Notes: a model not told the origin generated them from the letters alone. A stretch of 64,000 nucleotides of DNA from Microbacterium sp. SS28 (GCF_022761035.1 NZ_JAKWJP010000001.1:806001-870000), one strand, 5' to 3'. Positions 49,164-57,015 are shown, counted from the first letter of the stretch. Translations and numbers: made by a program.

Positions 49164-49194
49164 GAGGGTACGTCGGAATCCATGGCGCGAAACT

Positions 49195-49216
49195 CGCATG
49201 CCGGACGAGGCATGCG
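49195..49216 (-). terminator. Terminator of the cytochrome c maturation operon
   Basis: CGCATGCC and GGCATGCG form a perfect 8-bp stem with a 6-nt loop, 56 nt past the ccsB stop. On the minus strand it is followed by AGTTTCG. It separates the operon from the giant gene on the same strand. Confidence 0.55.
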
Positions 49217-49271
49217 ATCGATCAGAGCCGCTTTACACCCAGGTCAGAAGCGGAATCGTGGATGCCGCGAC

Positions 49272-50318
49272 TCAGCTCAGGCCGCTGTAGACGTGGAGGC
49301 CCTTGAAGAACATGTTGACGATCGTGAAGTTGAACATGACGGCCGTGAAGCCGATGATCGAGAGCCATGCCGAGCGGCTGCCGCGCCATCCGCGGGTCGC
49401 CCGCGCGTGGATGTAGCCGGCGTAGAGCACCCAGATGACGAACGTCCAGACTTCCTTCGTGTCGAAGCCCCAGTAGCGTCCCCACGCGTCGTTCGCCCAG
49501 ATGGATCCCGCGATGAGCGTGAAGGTCCAGAAGATGAACCCGAGGATCGCGAAGCGGTAGGCGAGGGACTCGAGCTTCTCGGCCGTCGGCAGCGTCCGGA
49601 GGAACCGCGGACCGCTCCCCTTGACGACCTCGCCCGCCTCCGCCGCGAGCGTCTTGCGCTCGCGCCGCGCCTGCATGAGCTGCAGCACCGAGAGCGCGAA
49701 TGCGAGGGCGAACAGCGCCGTCGCGAGCGACGCGACGAAGACGTGGATGACGAGCCAGATCGACTTGAGCGGGTCCGCGAGCGGCGTGATGCCGACATAG
49801 ATCGCGGGGGTCGCCGCTCCGCCGAGCAGCAGCGTGACGAGGCCGATGATGAAGGCGCCCAGGAACCGCAGGTCGTAGCGCACGAGCACGACGAGGTAGA
49901 CCGCGACGATGAGCAGCGTGCCCGTCAGCGCGAACTCGTACATGTTCGACCAGGGCACGCGGCTCGCCGCGATGCCGCGCGTGATCGCGCCGCCCAGGTG
50001 GAAGAGGAACGCGAGCACCGTGAGCGAGGTGCCGATGCGGGCCCACACGAGGCCCTTGCGGCGGCCCGGACGCGCGTCGACAGCGGCATCCTCGGCCGTC
50101 TCGCCGAACGCTCCGGCCGCACGGACCGACCCGCGACCGGATGCCGCGGCGCCCACTCCGACGAGCTCGCGCACGTCTGCGGCATCCTTCTCATCCGCGG
50201 CCAGCGCACCGCGGCGCGCGAGGTCGACGGCGTACGCGATGAAGGCGAGGGCGTAGATCGCGATCGCCGTCCACACCAGCAGCACGGACACCGAGTCGAG
50301 CGACAGCGTTTCGGGCAT
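49272..50318 (-). CDS. ccsB: System II cytochrome c biogenesis protein CcsB (CcsA/ResC type)
   Basis: The 348-residue protein has about eight membrane helices. The signature heme-handling WWD-like segment is IWANDAWGRYWGFDTKEVW, and conserved His residues lie in AFLFHLGGA and WLVIHVF. With ResB it forms the heme exporter/synthetase that attaches heme to apocytochromes outside the membrane. Its start ATG 50318 lies 6 nt after a TAGACT box that overlaps the resB stop codon, so it may have an internal leaderless promoter as well as operon read-through. A charged insert at residues ~35-85 separates helix 1 from the core. It is the last gene of the operon and ends before a hairpin. Confidence 0.93.
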   Translation of the reverse strand: MPETLSLDSVSVLLVWTAIAIYALAFIAYAVDLARRGALAADEKDAADVRELVGVGAAASGRGSVRAAGAFGETAEDAAVDARPGRRKGLVWARIGTSLTVLAFLFHLGGAITRGIAASRVPWSNMYEFALTGTLLIVAVYLVVLVRYDLRFLGAFIIGLVTLLLGGAATPAIYVGITPLADPLKSIWLVIHVFVASLATALFALAFALSVLQLMQARRERKTLAAEAGEVVKGSGPRFLRTLPTAEKLESLAYRFAILGFIFWTFTLIAGSIWANDAWGRYWGFDTKEVWTFVIWVLYAGYIHARATRGWRGSRSAWLSIIGFTAVMFNFTIVNMFFKGLHVYSGLS

Positions 50319-50324
50319 GATTCC

Positions 50325-50330
50325 AGTCTA
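50325..50330 (-). promoter_or_regulatory. Internal -10 box of ccsB overlapping the resB stop
   Basis: TAGACT begins with the TAG stop of resB (50328-50330) and ends 6 nt before ATG 50318, the same spacing as at tlpA and the histidine phosphatase gene. Confidence 0.45.
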
Positions 50331-52082
50331 CGTGCGGGGTTCGGGCGCGCCGTGGGGCGCGGAGGGCCGATCGAGGGCTTCCGTGTGGCGGCGCACGAGG
50401 TCGTCGACGGATGCCGCGAGCGTCGGGTCTTCGCCGCGCGCGAGGCCGGCGTACTCGAGACGGACGCTGCCGCCGTCGGGCGTCGCCTTGACCCACATGC
50501 GGCGGCGCGGCACGAAGAGCGCCGCGAGCAGGCCGAGCAGCGAGAGGATCGCGAACACGAGCACGAACGGGGCGGCCGTGTCGCGGTGCAGCGACAGCGA
50601 GACGTACCGCTTGACGGAGTCGTCGTAGCCCGTCGCACCCGCGGGCGCGTCGTTCTGGAAGGTGATCGTGCCGAGGCCGTTCGGCAGGTCCTGCGTCTCG
50701 CCCGGGGCGAGTTCGATCGAGTCGACGCCGGTCTTCCCGCCCGTGAGCTGCTCCATGCCGGTCGGGTCGAGCGTGTAGACCGAGCGCGGCGTGCCGTCGT
50801 CGATGCCGAGGTCGCCCTCGTAGATGTTGAGGGTCAGGACGGGGTTGACCAGCGCCGGGTACGCCGAGGTGAAGGCGCCGCTCTCGAGGGGAGCCTGCGT
50901 CGGGTAGAAGAAGCCGATCATGCCGAGCTGCTCGGGCAGCCCGTCGGTCACCTTGACGACGCCGAGCGAGGTCATGTTGGTGTCCTGCGGCAGGAAGGGC
51001 ACCGACTCGTCGAAGACGACGTCGCCGTCCGCGTTGCGGATCGTGATCGTCGGCGCGTACCCGTTGCCCATGAGGTAGACGCGGTCGCCCGCGATCTCGA
51101 GCGGGTGGTTGACGCGCACGTCGCCCGTCTGCGGCTCTTCGCCCGCGAACTGCGTCGTGAGGTGCGCGACGAAGTCGCCCGCCTGCCCCGCGCCCTGCTC
51201 GCCGCGGGGGACGTAGCTGACGGCGAAGTCGTCGAGCGTCAGCGAATAGGGCGTCAGGCGCTCCTCGTCGACGAAGCGGCCCGGGTTGAACGACGAGTAG
51301 TCGAGCATCGTGTTGACGAAGGTGCGCCCCTCGATGATGACGGTCTGCCCCGTGTACGTGAGGCCTCCGCCGATGCCGACCGCGAGCAGCACGCCGACCA
51401 GCGCACCGTGGAAGACGAGGTTGCCCGTCTCGCGCAGGTATCCGCGCTCCGCCGACACCGAGAAGGACTTCGCCAAGTCGTAGCGCTCGACGCGGTAGCC
51501 GGAGCGCTTGAGCTGATCGGCGGCCAGGTCGACGGCGCGGGATGCGGCATCCTGGGCGTCCTCGTCCGCGGACAGCTCGACGACGGTCTCGCGATGGTCG
51601 TCGAGTCGCGCGAGGCGCGCGGGCGTCCGCGGCGGGCGCGCCTTCAGCGCTTTCCAGTGGTGCTTCGTGCGCGGGATGACGCAGCCGATGAGCGACACGA
51701 ACAGCAGGATGTAGATCGCCGAGAACCAGGCGGACGAGTAGACGTCGAACAGCTGCAGGTTTTCGAGGACCGGCGCGAGCTCGGGGTTGTCCGTGAAGTA
51801 CTGCGTCACGCCGTTGGGGTCGGCCGTCCGCTGCGGGACGATCGACCCCGGCACCGCCGCGATCGCGAGCAGCAGCAGCAGGACGAGCGCCGTGCGCATG
51901 CTCGTGAGCTGGCGCCAGCCCCAGCGCAGCCACCCGATGGGGCCGAGCGCCGGCTGGACGACGTCGTCCCCACCCCCGCTGTCGGCGTGATCGGCAGGAC
52001 GCAGCGGATCGGCGCCCGCCGTCGCGCCCGCCTCGCGCGGATCCGACGGGCCGGTGGGCGGGTCAGAGAGGAAGGGGGACAC
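50328..52082 (-). CDS. resB: Cytochrome c biogenesis protein ResB (Ccs1)
   Basis: The 584-residue membrane protein is ResB-like. A Pro/Asp-rich N-terminus is followed by LRWGWRQLTSMRTALVLLLLL, the FDVYSSAWFSAIYILLFVSL segment typical of Ccs1 helix 2-3, then GNLVFHGALVGVLLAVGIGG with the conserved His. A large extracytoplasmic domain and a final helix (APFVLVFAILSLLGLLAALFV) follow. It partners CcsB in heme delivery. The start GTG 52082 overlaps the end of ccdA by 20 nt, so translation is coupled. Length and topology are normal. Confidence 0.93.
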   Translation of the reverse strand: MSPFLSDPPTGPSDPREAGATAGADPLRPADHADSGGGDDVVQPALGPIGWLRWGWRQLTSMRTALVLLLLLAIAAVPGSIVPQRTADPNGVTQYFTDNPELAPVLENLQLFDVYSSAWFSAIYILLFVSLIGCVIPRTKHHWKALKARPPRTPARLARLDDHRETVVELSADEDAQDAASRAVDLAADQLKRSGYRVERYDLAKSFSVSAERGYLRETGNLVFHGALVGVLLAVGIGGGLTYTGQTVIIEGRTFVNTMLDYSSFNPGRFVDEERLTPYSLTLDDFAVSYVPRGEQGAGQAGDFVAHLTTQFAGEEPQTGDVRVNHPLEIAGDRVYLMGNGYAPTITIRNADGDVVFDESVPFLPQDTNMTSLGVVKVTDGLPEQLGMIGFFYPTQAPLESGAFTSAYPALVNPVLTLNIYEGDLGIDDGTPRSVYTLDPTGMEQLTGGKTGVDSIELAPGETQDLPNGLGTITFQNDAPAGATGYDDSVKRYVSLSLHRDTAAPFVLVFAILSLLGLLAALFVPRRRMWVKATPDGGSVRLEYAGLARGEDPTLAASVDDLVRRHTEALDRPSAPHGAPEPRT

Positions 52083-52893
52083 TCGTGAGCACCCCCTGCA
52101 GCTGCACCATGATGGCGCTCCAGACGCCCGTCACCATGAGCACGCCGAGGGCGATCAGGAGGATTCCTCCGATGATGTTGACGGCGCGGATGTGTCGGCG
52201 CAGGAACGAGACCGAGCGCGTCGCCCAGCCGAATCCGAGCGTCAGCAGGATGAACGGGATGCCGAGCCCGAGCGAGTATGCGAGACCCAGGAGCGCCGCC
52301 CGGCCGGGGTCGCCGAGGTTCCACGAGACCGAGAGGATCGCGGCGAGAGTCGGCCCGATGCAGGGCGTCCAGCCGATGCCGAGCGCGATGCCCAGCAGCG
52401 GCGCGCCGATGAGGCCCGCGTTGCCCTGCACGTGCGGGTGGATGGTCTTCTGCGCGAAGCCGAAGACGCCGATGAAGACGAGGCCGAGGATGATCACGAC
52501 GACGCCGAGGACACGCGTGATGATCTCGTTGTACGCGAGGAAGAACTGCCCGAGCGTGCCGCCGAGGATCGTGACGGCCATGAAGACGACAGTGAACCCC
52601 GCGATGAAGAGGAGGACGCCGAGCAGCAGCCGCGACTTCGTCGGCGACTCCAGCGCCACGGTCGTCGGATCATTCCGCTTCGTTCGGATGGATTCGCCCG
52701 ATTCGTCCGAATCCGGTCGAATGGTCCGATTCTGGGAGACGCTGCGCGGTGCGACCGCGCCGGCGATGAAGCCGAGATACCCCGGCACGAGCGGAAGCAC
52801 GCACGGCGAGAGGAACGACAGCAGTCCCGCGAGCAGCGCGATCGGCAGAGCGACCCAGAGCGCCCCGCCCGCCATGACGGCGTCGATGCTCAC
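52063..52893 (-). CDS. ccdA: Thiol:disulfide transporter CcdA
   Basis: The 276-residue protein starts at GTG 52893, overlapping the tlpA stop (GTGA). CcdA passes reducing equivalents across the membrane to TlpA/ResA-like proteins so that apocytochrome c cysteines stay reduced. The two redox cysteines are in LSPCVLPLVPGY and GWTPCIGPTL, and six membrane helices are visible. Between helix 1 and helix 2, residues ~50-85 form an unusually long polar loop (QNRTIRPDSDESGESIRTKR), encoded by a palindromic, less GC-rich DNA stretch. Otherwise length and motifs are standard. Confidence 0.94.
   Translation of the reverse strand: MSIDAVMAGGALWVALPIALLAGLLSFLSPCVLPLVPGYLGFIAGAVAPRSVSQNRTIRPDSDESGESIRTKRNDPTTVALESPTKSRLLLGVLLFIAGFTVVFMAVTILGGTLGQFFLAYNEIITRVLGVVVIILGLVFIGVFGFAQKTIHPHVQGNAGLIGAPLLGIALGIGWTPCIGPTLAAILSVSWNLGDPGRAALLGLAYSLGLGIPFILLTLGFGWATRSVSFLRRHIRAVNIIGGILLIALGVLMVTGVWSAIMVQLQGVLTSVPLPL
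52666..52728. repeat. Palindromic insert in ccdA
   Basis: CGGATCATTC (52666-52675) pairs with GAATGGTCCG (52719-52728) with a single G-T wobble, and nested TTCGGA/TCCGAA (683-688 and 706-711 past 52000) lies inside. The stretch codes for the extra loop of CcdA and is visibly less GC-rich than its surroundings. It looks like a small in-frame palindromic element. Confidence 0.45.
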
Positions 52894-53522
52894 GACTCCT
52901 CCAGTGTCTCGCGCACGAGCGTCTCGAGGATCGAGGCGTCCATCAGCTGCCCGATGATGCGGGCGGCGACGCGTCCCTCCTTGTCGAGCACGAGCGTCGT
53001 GGGCGTCGCGTTGATGGGGGTGCGCTGCGCGAACGAGAGCTTGATGGCTCCGTCGTCGGCGGCGATGAGGCTGGGGTAGGTCACGCCGTAGGTGTCGGCG
53101 AAGGCGGCTGCGGCATCCGGTGAATCGCTCGTGTTGACGCCGAGGAACGCGACGTCCTGCCCCTCGAAAGTCGCGAACGCCTCTTCGAGCTCGGGCGCCT
53201 CGGCGCGACACGGACCGCACGCGGCGTACCAGAAGTTCACGACGAGCACGCCGCCGGCGTAGTCGTCGCTGCCGACCGTCTCGCCCGTCTCGGTCGCTCC
53301 CGAGAACGCGACGGGCTCGCCGCGATCGTCCGGCGCGATCTCGACGACGCGGGAGTCGCCCGCGATGAAGCCCTTGCTGTCGCCCGCCCGGTACTGCTCG
53401 GCGAGGGGGTCGGCGCTGCACGCGGCGAGGCCGGCGGCGAGCGCCGCGATAGCGAGGACGGATGCCGCGCCCCGCCATGCGGGACGCCCGGCGCGCGCGG
53501 GAGAAAGGCGTTCGGCGGGCAC
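52890..53522 (-). CDS. TlpA/ResA-like thioredoxin-fold lipoprotein
   Basis: The ~210-residue lipoprotein has lipobox LAAGLAAC, then an AhpC/TlpA-type thioredoxin domain with the active site FWYAACGPCRAEAPELEE and the cis-proline segment RTPINATPTTLVLD. It would reduce apocytochrome c cysteines on the outer face, receiving electrons from CcdA. Start: GTG 53522 is chosen over the adjacent GTG 53525 because a TAGACT box then lies 6 nt upstream, as for its neighbours. It is coupled to ccdA by a 4-nt overlap. Confidence 0.93.
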   Translation of the reverse strand: MPAERLSPARAGRPAWRGAASVLAIAALAAGLAACSADPLAEQYRAGDSKGFIAGDSRVVEIAPDDRGEPVAFSGATETGETVGSDDYAGGVLVVNFWYAACGPCRAEAPELEEAFATFEGQDVAFLGVNTSDSPDAAAAFADTYGVTYPSLIAADDGAIKLSFAQRTPINATPTTLVLDKEGRVAARIIGQLMDASILETLVRETLEES

Positions 53523-53528
53523 CACGTC

Positions 53529-53534
53529 AGTCTA
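53529..53534 (-). promoter_or_regulatory. -10 box of tlpA-like gene (leaderless)
   Basis: TAGACT on the minus strand, 6 nt before GTG 53522. Confidence 0.5.
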
Positions 53535-53598
53535 CGTGCGCGGCATCTGTGGGCCGGCTGAGTGTCGGCTGTACACGACTCGCCATGCAGGCGAGTGG

Positions 53599-54228
53599 TC
53601 AGACGGCGCCGACGTCGACGGCTCCCGCCGTCGATGCGGGCTCGGCGTAGCTCACCTCGACCCAGCGGTCTTCGTGCAGATCGAAGCTCGTGACGCTCGA
53701 CAGCGCGCAGCGACGGCGGCGCGGGTCGTGGCGCGAGGGCTGACCCATGACCCACAGGTGCGTGATCCAGATGGGCAGCTGGTGGGAGACGATCACCACG
53801 TCCCCCGACGGGGCGGAGGACCAGGCATCCCGCATCGCCGCGTCCATGCGCGCGATGACCTGCGCGTACGGCTCGCCCCAGCTCGGGACGGCGGGCTGCG
53901 CCAGGTGGCGCCAATTGGCGGGGTTGAGCAGCGCGCGGTTCATGCGCCGGCCCTCGAAGACGTTCGTCGGCTCGATGACCCGCTCGTCGATGACCGGCTC
54001 GAGCTCGAACTTCGCGGCGAACGGCTCGGCCGACTCGCGGGTGCGCTGCAGCGGCGAGCACACGAGTCCCGTCACGGGACGCGCGAGGCGCCCGATGTAG
54101 TCGGCGGCCTGCTGCGCCATGTGGCGCCCGTCGGCGCTCAGACCGTAGCCGGGCAGTCGGCCGTAGAGGATGCGACGGGGGTTGTCGACCTCTCCGTGAC
54201 GCACGAGATGGAGGCGATCGGCAGGCAC
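53599..54228 (-). CDS. Histidine phosphatase (phosphoglycerate-mutase-like) protein
   Basis: The 209-residue protein carries the catalytic LHLVRHGEVDN motif, GLVCSPLQRTRESAEPF with the conserved Arg, the acid in WGEPYAQV and the second His in VVIVSHQLPIWI. It is a broad-family phosphatase whose substrate is unknown. It is the first gene before tlpA-ccdA-resB-ccsB, the same order as Rv0525-Rv0529 of Mycobacterium tuberculosis, which supports orthology of the whole block. The start GTG 54228 lies 6 nt after TAGACT. The C-terminal ~25 residues are a low-complexity Ala/Val tail. Confidence 0.9.
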   Translation of the reverse strand: MPADRLHLVRHGEVDNPRRILYGRLPGYGLSADGRHMAQQAADYIGRLARPVTGLVCSPLQRTRESAEPFAAKFELEPVIDERVIEPTNVFEGRRMNRALLNPANWRHLAQPAVPSWGEPYAQVIARMDAAMRDAWSSAPSGDVVIVSHQLPIWITHLWVMGQPSRHDPRRRRCALSSVTSFDLHEDRWVEVSYAEPASTAGAVDVGAV

Positions 54229-54234
54229 GCGCCC

Positions 54235-54240
54235 AGTCTA
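54235..54240 (-). promoter_or_regulatory. -10 box of the histidine phosphatase gene (leaderless)
   Basis: TAGACT on the minus strand, 6 nt before GTG 54228; likely the main promoter of the cytochrome c maturation operon. Confidence 0.5.
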
Positions 54241-54266
54241 CGGCGACGGGTGTCCGGTGCTCCGGA

Positions 54267-54764
54267 TCACGCGGACGGGACGCCCGCCCCCGCGATGACG
54301 AAGCCCAGCACGAGCGCGCCGGCGACCCCGACGGCGCCGAGCAGCGGGATGTAGAAGGCGATCTTCCGCTTGACCATGAACACGATCGACACGATCGCGG
54401 CCGCGATCAGCACGACCCACGGCAGCAGCGTGCCGACGATCCAGCCGGTCGTGATGAGCTCGACGCTGCAGTCCCGGGCGCCGCACGAGTCGGACGCCAT
54501 CACGAGGAACAGGCCCGCGAACGAGGCGAAGGCCGTCAGCACCACGAGTCCCACGAGGAACACGATCGTGAGCACGATGTCCCACACCTGCACGGGCTGG
54601 CGCGGCGGGCGCGACGGCGGCGCGCCGTACACGGGCGGCGGGTACGCGCCCGGCGCCTGCGCGGCGTACCCGCCCGGCGTGTTCGGCGCGGCATAGCCCG
54701 GGTACCCGGACTGCGGCGAGGGCGAGGGCTGGCCTGCGGGCGGAACGGGCGGAGGCGTGGTCAC
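54267..54764 (-). CDS. Small membrane protein, DUF6264-like
   Basis: The 165-residue protein has a Pro/Gly/Tyr-rich cytoplasmic N-terminus (~60 residues, PSPSPQSGYPGYAAPN style) followed by about four helices, with a conserved-looking extracytoplasmic MASDSCGARDCS segment whose two cysteines may form a disulfide. This pattern recalls the actinobacterial DUF6264 family; the assignment is from memory of the motif. The start GTG 54764 is supported by a TATGAT box 6 nt upstream; an upstream in-frame ATG at 54788 would lie before that box and is disfavoured. Function is unknown. Confidence 0.75.
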   Translation of the reverse strand: MTTPPPVPPAGQPSPSPQSGYPGYAAPNTPGGYAAQAPGAYPPPVYGAPPSRPPRQPVQVWDIVLTIVFLVGLVVLTAFASFAGLFLVMASDSCGARDCSVELITTGWIVGTLLPWVVLIAAAIVSIVFMVKRKIAFYIPLLGAVGVAGALVLGFVIAGAGVPSA

Positions 54765-54770
54765 GGCGCC

Positions 54771-54776
54771 ATCATA
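54771..54776 (-). promoter_or_regulatory. -10 box of the DUF6264-like gene (leaderless)
   Basis: TATGAT, one mismatch from TATAAT, 6 nt before GTG 54764. It decides the start codon. Confidence 0.5.
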
Positions 54777-54797
54777 GGGATGCCGCACCGCCGCGCA

Positions 54798-55460
54798 TCA
54801 GTCACTCGCGGGCGCGGCATCCGCTCTGCGCCGCAGAAGAGTGCGCGTGCGCGCGTAGAGGAACCACGCGACACCGAGCGCGGCAGCCCCCACGACGACG
54901 TACTGGAGGATGTCGGCGTACGCCTCGACGACGTGCCACGACTCGCCGAGGAGGTACCCGGCGAGCACGAAGACGGAGTTCCAGACGAGGCTTCCGGCGG
55001 CCGTCAGCAGCCCGAACCGCCACATCGGCATGCGCGTGACGCCCGCGGGAATGGAGATGAGACTCCGGAAGATCGGCAGCATCCGTCCGAAGAAGACGGC
55101 CTTGCCGCCGTGCCGCTCGAACCACGAGACGGTGCGGTCGATGTCTTCGGGATGCAGCAGCGGAACCTTCACGGCGAGGGCGCGCAGCCGGTCGGCGCCC
55201 AGCCAGCGGCCGAGCCCGTAGAGGAGGAAGGCGCCGACGATCGACCCCAGCGTCGTCCACAGCAGCGCCTCGAAGAGCGTGAAGGTGCCGCGGCTCGCGG
55301 TGAGCCCCGCCATCGGCAGGATGACCTCGCTCGGCAGCGGCGGGAAGAGGTTCTCGAGGGCGATCGCGATGCCCGCGCCCGCCGGGCCGATGACCTCCAT
55401 GAGCGAGACCGCCCAGTCGACGAGCGCGGTGAGCCAGGAGCCATCGGATGTCGTCGCCAT
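54798..55460 (-). CDS. DedA-family membrane protein
   Basis: The 220-residue protein shows the DedA (SNARE-associated/VTT) hallmarks: ENLFPPLPSEVILPMAG with the re-entrant acidic motif, LGSIVGAFLLYGLGRWLG, and GRMLPIFRSLISIPAGVTRM with the essential arginines. DedA proteins are membrane flippases or transporters tied to lipid carrier recycling and envelope homeostasis. It has its own start at ATG 55460 with a TAGCGT box 7 nt upstream. A 26-bp inverted repeat lies just upstream of that box. Confidence 0.92.
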   Translation of the reverse strand: MATTSDGSWLTALVDWAVSLMEVIGPAGAGIAIALENLFPPLPSEVILPMAGLTASRGTFTLFEALLWTTLGSIVGAFLLYGLGRWLGADRLRALAVKVPLLHPEDIDRTVSWFERHGGKAVFFGRMLPIFRSLISIPAGVTRMPMWRFGLLTAAGSLVWNSVFVLAGYLLGESWHVVEAYADILQYVVVGAAALGVAWFLYARTRTLLRRRADAAPASD

Positions 55461-55467
55461 GCCTTCG

Positions 55468-55473
55468 ACGCTA
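55468..55473 (-). promoter_or_regulatory. -10 box of the dedA-like gene (leaderless)
   Basis: TAGCGT on the minus strand, 7 nt before ATG 55460. Confidence 0.4.
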
Positions 55474-55483
55474 GGCGAGGCAG

Positions 55484-55509
55484 GTAACGCGCACCTGGGA
55501 ACGCGTTAC
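55484..55509. promoter_or_regulatory. 26-bp inverted repeat between dedA and aspS
   Basis: GTAACGCG (55484-55491) and CGCGTTAC (55502-55509) are perfect inverted repeats with a 10-nt spacer. The site covers where the -35 element of the dedA-like gene should be and is upstream of the aspS promoter. It is a clear candidate operator for an unidentified dimeric regulator. Confidence 0.55.
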
Positions 55510-55544
55510 GGGCACGTGAAGAATCGCCGGGAGATCGCTCGAAC

Positions 55545-55550
55545 TAGACT
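55545..55550 (+). promoter_or_regulatory. -10 box of aspS
   Basis: TAGACT, 8 nt before GTG 55559; no Shine-Dalgarno sequence between. Confidence 0.45.
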
Positions 55551-55558
55551 GGTCGATT

Positions 55559-56914
55559 GTGAGTGAACGCGTCCTGGTACAGCAGCTGCAGGGTCTCCCC
55601 GACGGTCCCGTCGTCGTCTCCGGATGGGTCGAGACCGTCCGGGATCAGAAGAAGGTGCAATTCGTCATCCTGCGCGACGAGTCCGGCGCCGTCCAGCTCG
55701 TCAACCCGGCCACCCGGCCCGTCGACCCCTCGGTCGCCGAGGGCGCCGAACCGCAGGACGAGGCGGCGCTCGCGTTGACGGATCTCATCTCGAACCTCTC
55801 GACGGGCACGTTCCTGACGGTGCGCGGCGAGCTCAAGCACGACGAGCGCGTCAAGCTCGGCGGCGTCGAGATCAAGATCGGCGCTCTCGACATCGCGGCG
55901 GCGGCGCTCCCCGAGACGCCTATCGCGGCCGACTCGGGCCTCGACAAGCGCATGGACTGGCGCTTCCTCGACCTGCGCCAGCGTCGAAACAACCTCGTCT
56001 TCCGCGTGCAGACGACGCTGGAGCACGCCTTCCGCACGTACTGGATCGAGCGCGACTACATCGAGGTGCACTCCCCCAAGCTCATGGCGTCGGCGTCCGA
56101 GTCGAACGCCGAGCTCTTCGAGGTGCCCTACTTCGAGGACAAGACCGCGTACCTCGCGCAGTCGCCGCAGTTCTTCAAGCAGATGGCGCAGGTCGCGGGC
56201 TTCGGCAAGATCTTCGAGATCGCCCCCGCCTTCCGCGCCGACCCGTCGTTCACGTCGCGCCACGCGACGGAGTTCACGTCGGTCGACGCCGAGATCAGCT
56301 GGATCGACTCGCACGAGGACGTCGCCTCGATGCAGGAGGAGCTCCTGCAGGCCGGCATCCAGGCGGTCAAGGACAAGCACGGCGCCGAGATCGAAGAGCT
56401 CTTCGGCCTCGAGGTGCAGGTGCCCGCGATCCCCTTCCCGCGCATCCCCCTCGCCGAGGCGCGTGACATCGTCAAGGCCCGCGGCTACGAGATCCCCCGC
56501 ACCGACGGCGACCTCGACCCCGAGGGCGAGCGTCAGATCGCGGCGCACGCGCTCGAGACCTACGGGCACCAGTTCGTGTTCATCACGGAGTACCACCCCG
56601 AGATCCGCGCCTTCTACCACATGCGCGACGAGGAGACGGGGCTCACGAAGAGCTACGACCTGCTCTTCAACGGCGTCGAGATCACGACGGGCGCGCAGCG
56701 CGAACACCGCGTGGACGTGCTCATCGAGCAGGCGAAGGAGAAGGGGCTGCTCCCCGAGCACCTCGACTTCTACTTCGACTTCTTCCGCTACGGCGCCCCG
56801 CCGCACGGCGGCTTCGGCATGGGCCTCGCGCGCGTGCTCATGCTGCTGCTCGGTCAGGACTCGATCCGCGAGGTCACCTACCTCTTCCGCGGCCCGACCC
56901 GCCTGGCGCCCTGA
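55559..56914 (+). CDS. aspS: Archaeal-type aspartate-tRNA ligase (probably non-discriminating, Asp/Asn)
   Basis: The 451-residue class II synthetase has an N-terminal OB-fold anticodon domain (SGWVETVRDQKKVQFVILRD), motif 2 in FEIAPAFRADPSFTSRH, the TEFTSVDAEIS segment and motif 3 in GGFGMGLARVLMLLLG. It lacks the GAD insertion and C-terminal extension of bacterial AspRS (~590 residues), so it belongs to the short archaeal/eukaryotic genre. In bacteria such enzymes usually charge tRNA-Asn as well, with GatCAB converting Asp to Asn; that role is inferred. It is monocistronic, followed by a large hairpin. Confidence 0.92.
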   Translation: MSERVLVQQLQGLPDGPVVVSGWVETVRDQKKVQFVILRDESGAVQLVNPATRPVDPSVAEGAEPQDEAALALTDLISNLSTGTFLTVRGELKHDERVKLGGVEIKIGALDIAAAALPETPIAADSGLDKRMDWRFLDLRQRRNNLVFRVQTTLEHAFRTYWIERDYIEVHSPKLMASASESNAELFEVPYFEDKTAYLAQSPQFFKQMAQVAGFGKIFEIAPAFRADPSFTSRHATEFTSVDAEISWIDSHEDVASMQEELLQAGIQAVKDKHGAEIEELFGLEVQVPAIPFPRIPLAEARDIVKARGYEIPRTDGDLDPEGERQIAAHALETYGHQFVFITEYHPEIRAFYHMRDEETGLTKSYDLLFNGVEITTGAQREHRVDVLIEQAKEKGLLPEHLDFYFDFFRYGAPPHGGFGMGLARVLMLLLGQDSIREVTYLFRGPTRLAP

Positions 56915-56928
56915 CGCGCGAGCGAATC

Positions 56929-56993
56929 CGAGGAGATGGGCGGAATCGAGGACCGGCACCGCCGGAAGCCCCTCGGTCCCGCCCATCTCCTCG
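56929..56993. terminator. Large hairpin downstream of aspS (terminator or REP-like)
   Basis: CGAGGAGATGGGCGG (56929-56943) pairs perfectly with CCGCCCATCTCCTCG (56979-56993). Inside are CGAGG/CCTCG and CCGGC-acc-GCCGG. It sits 15 nt after the aspS stop and is followed by TTTCGTG. The near-perfect 65-nt palindrome is larger than most terminators, so it may be a dispersed palindromic element used as one. Confidence 0.6.
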
Positions 56994-57015
56994 TTTCGTG
57001 ACACCACGTCGCCCG

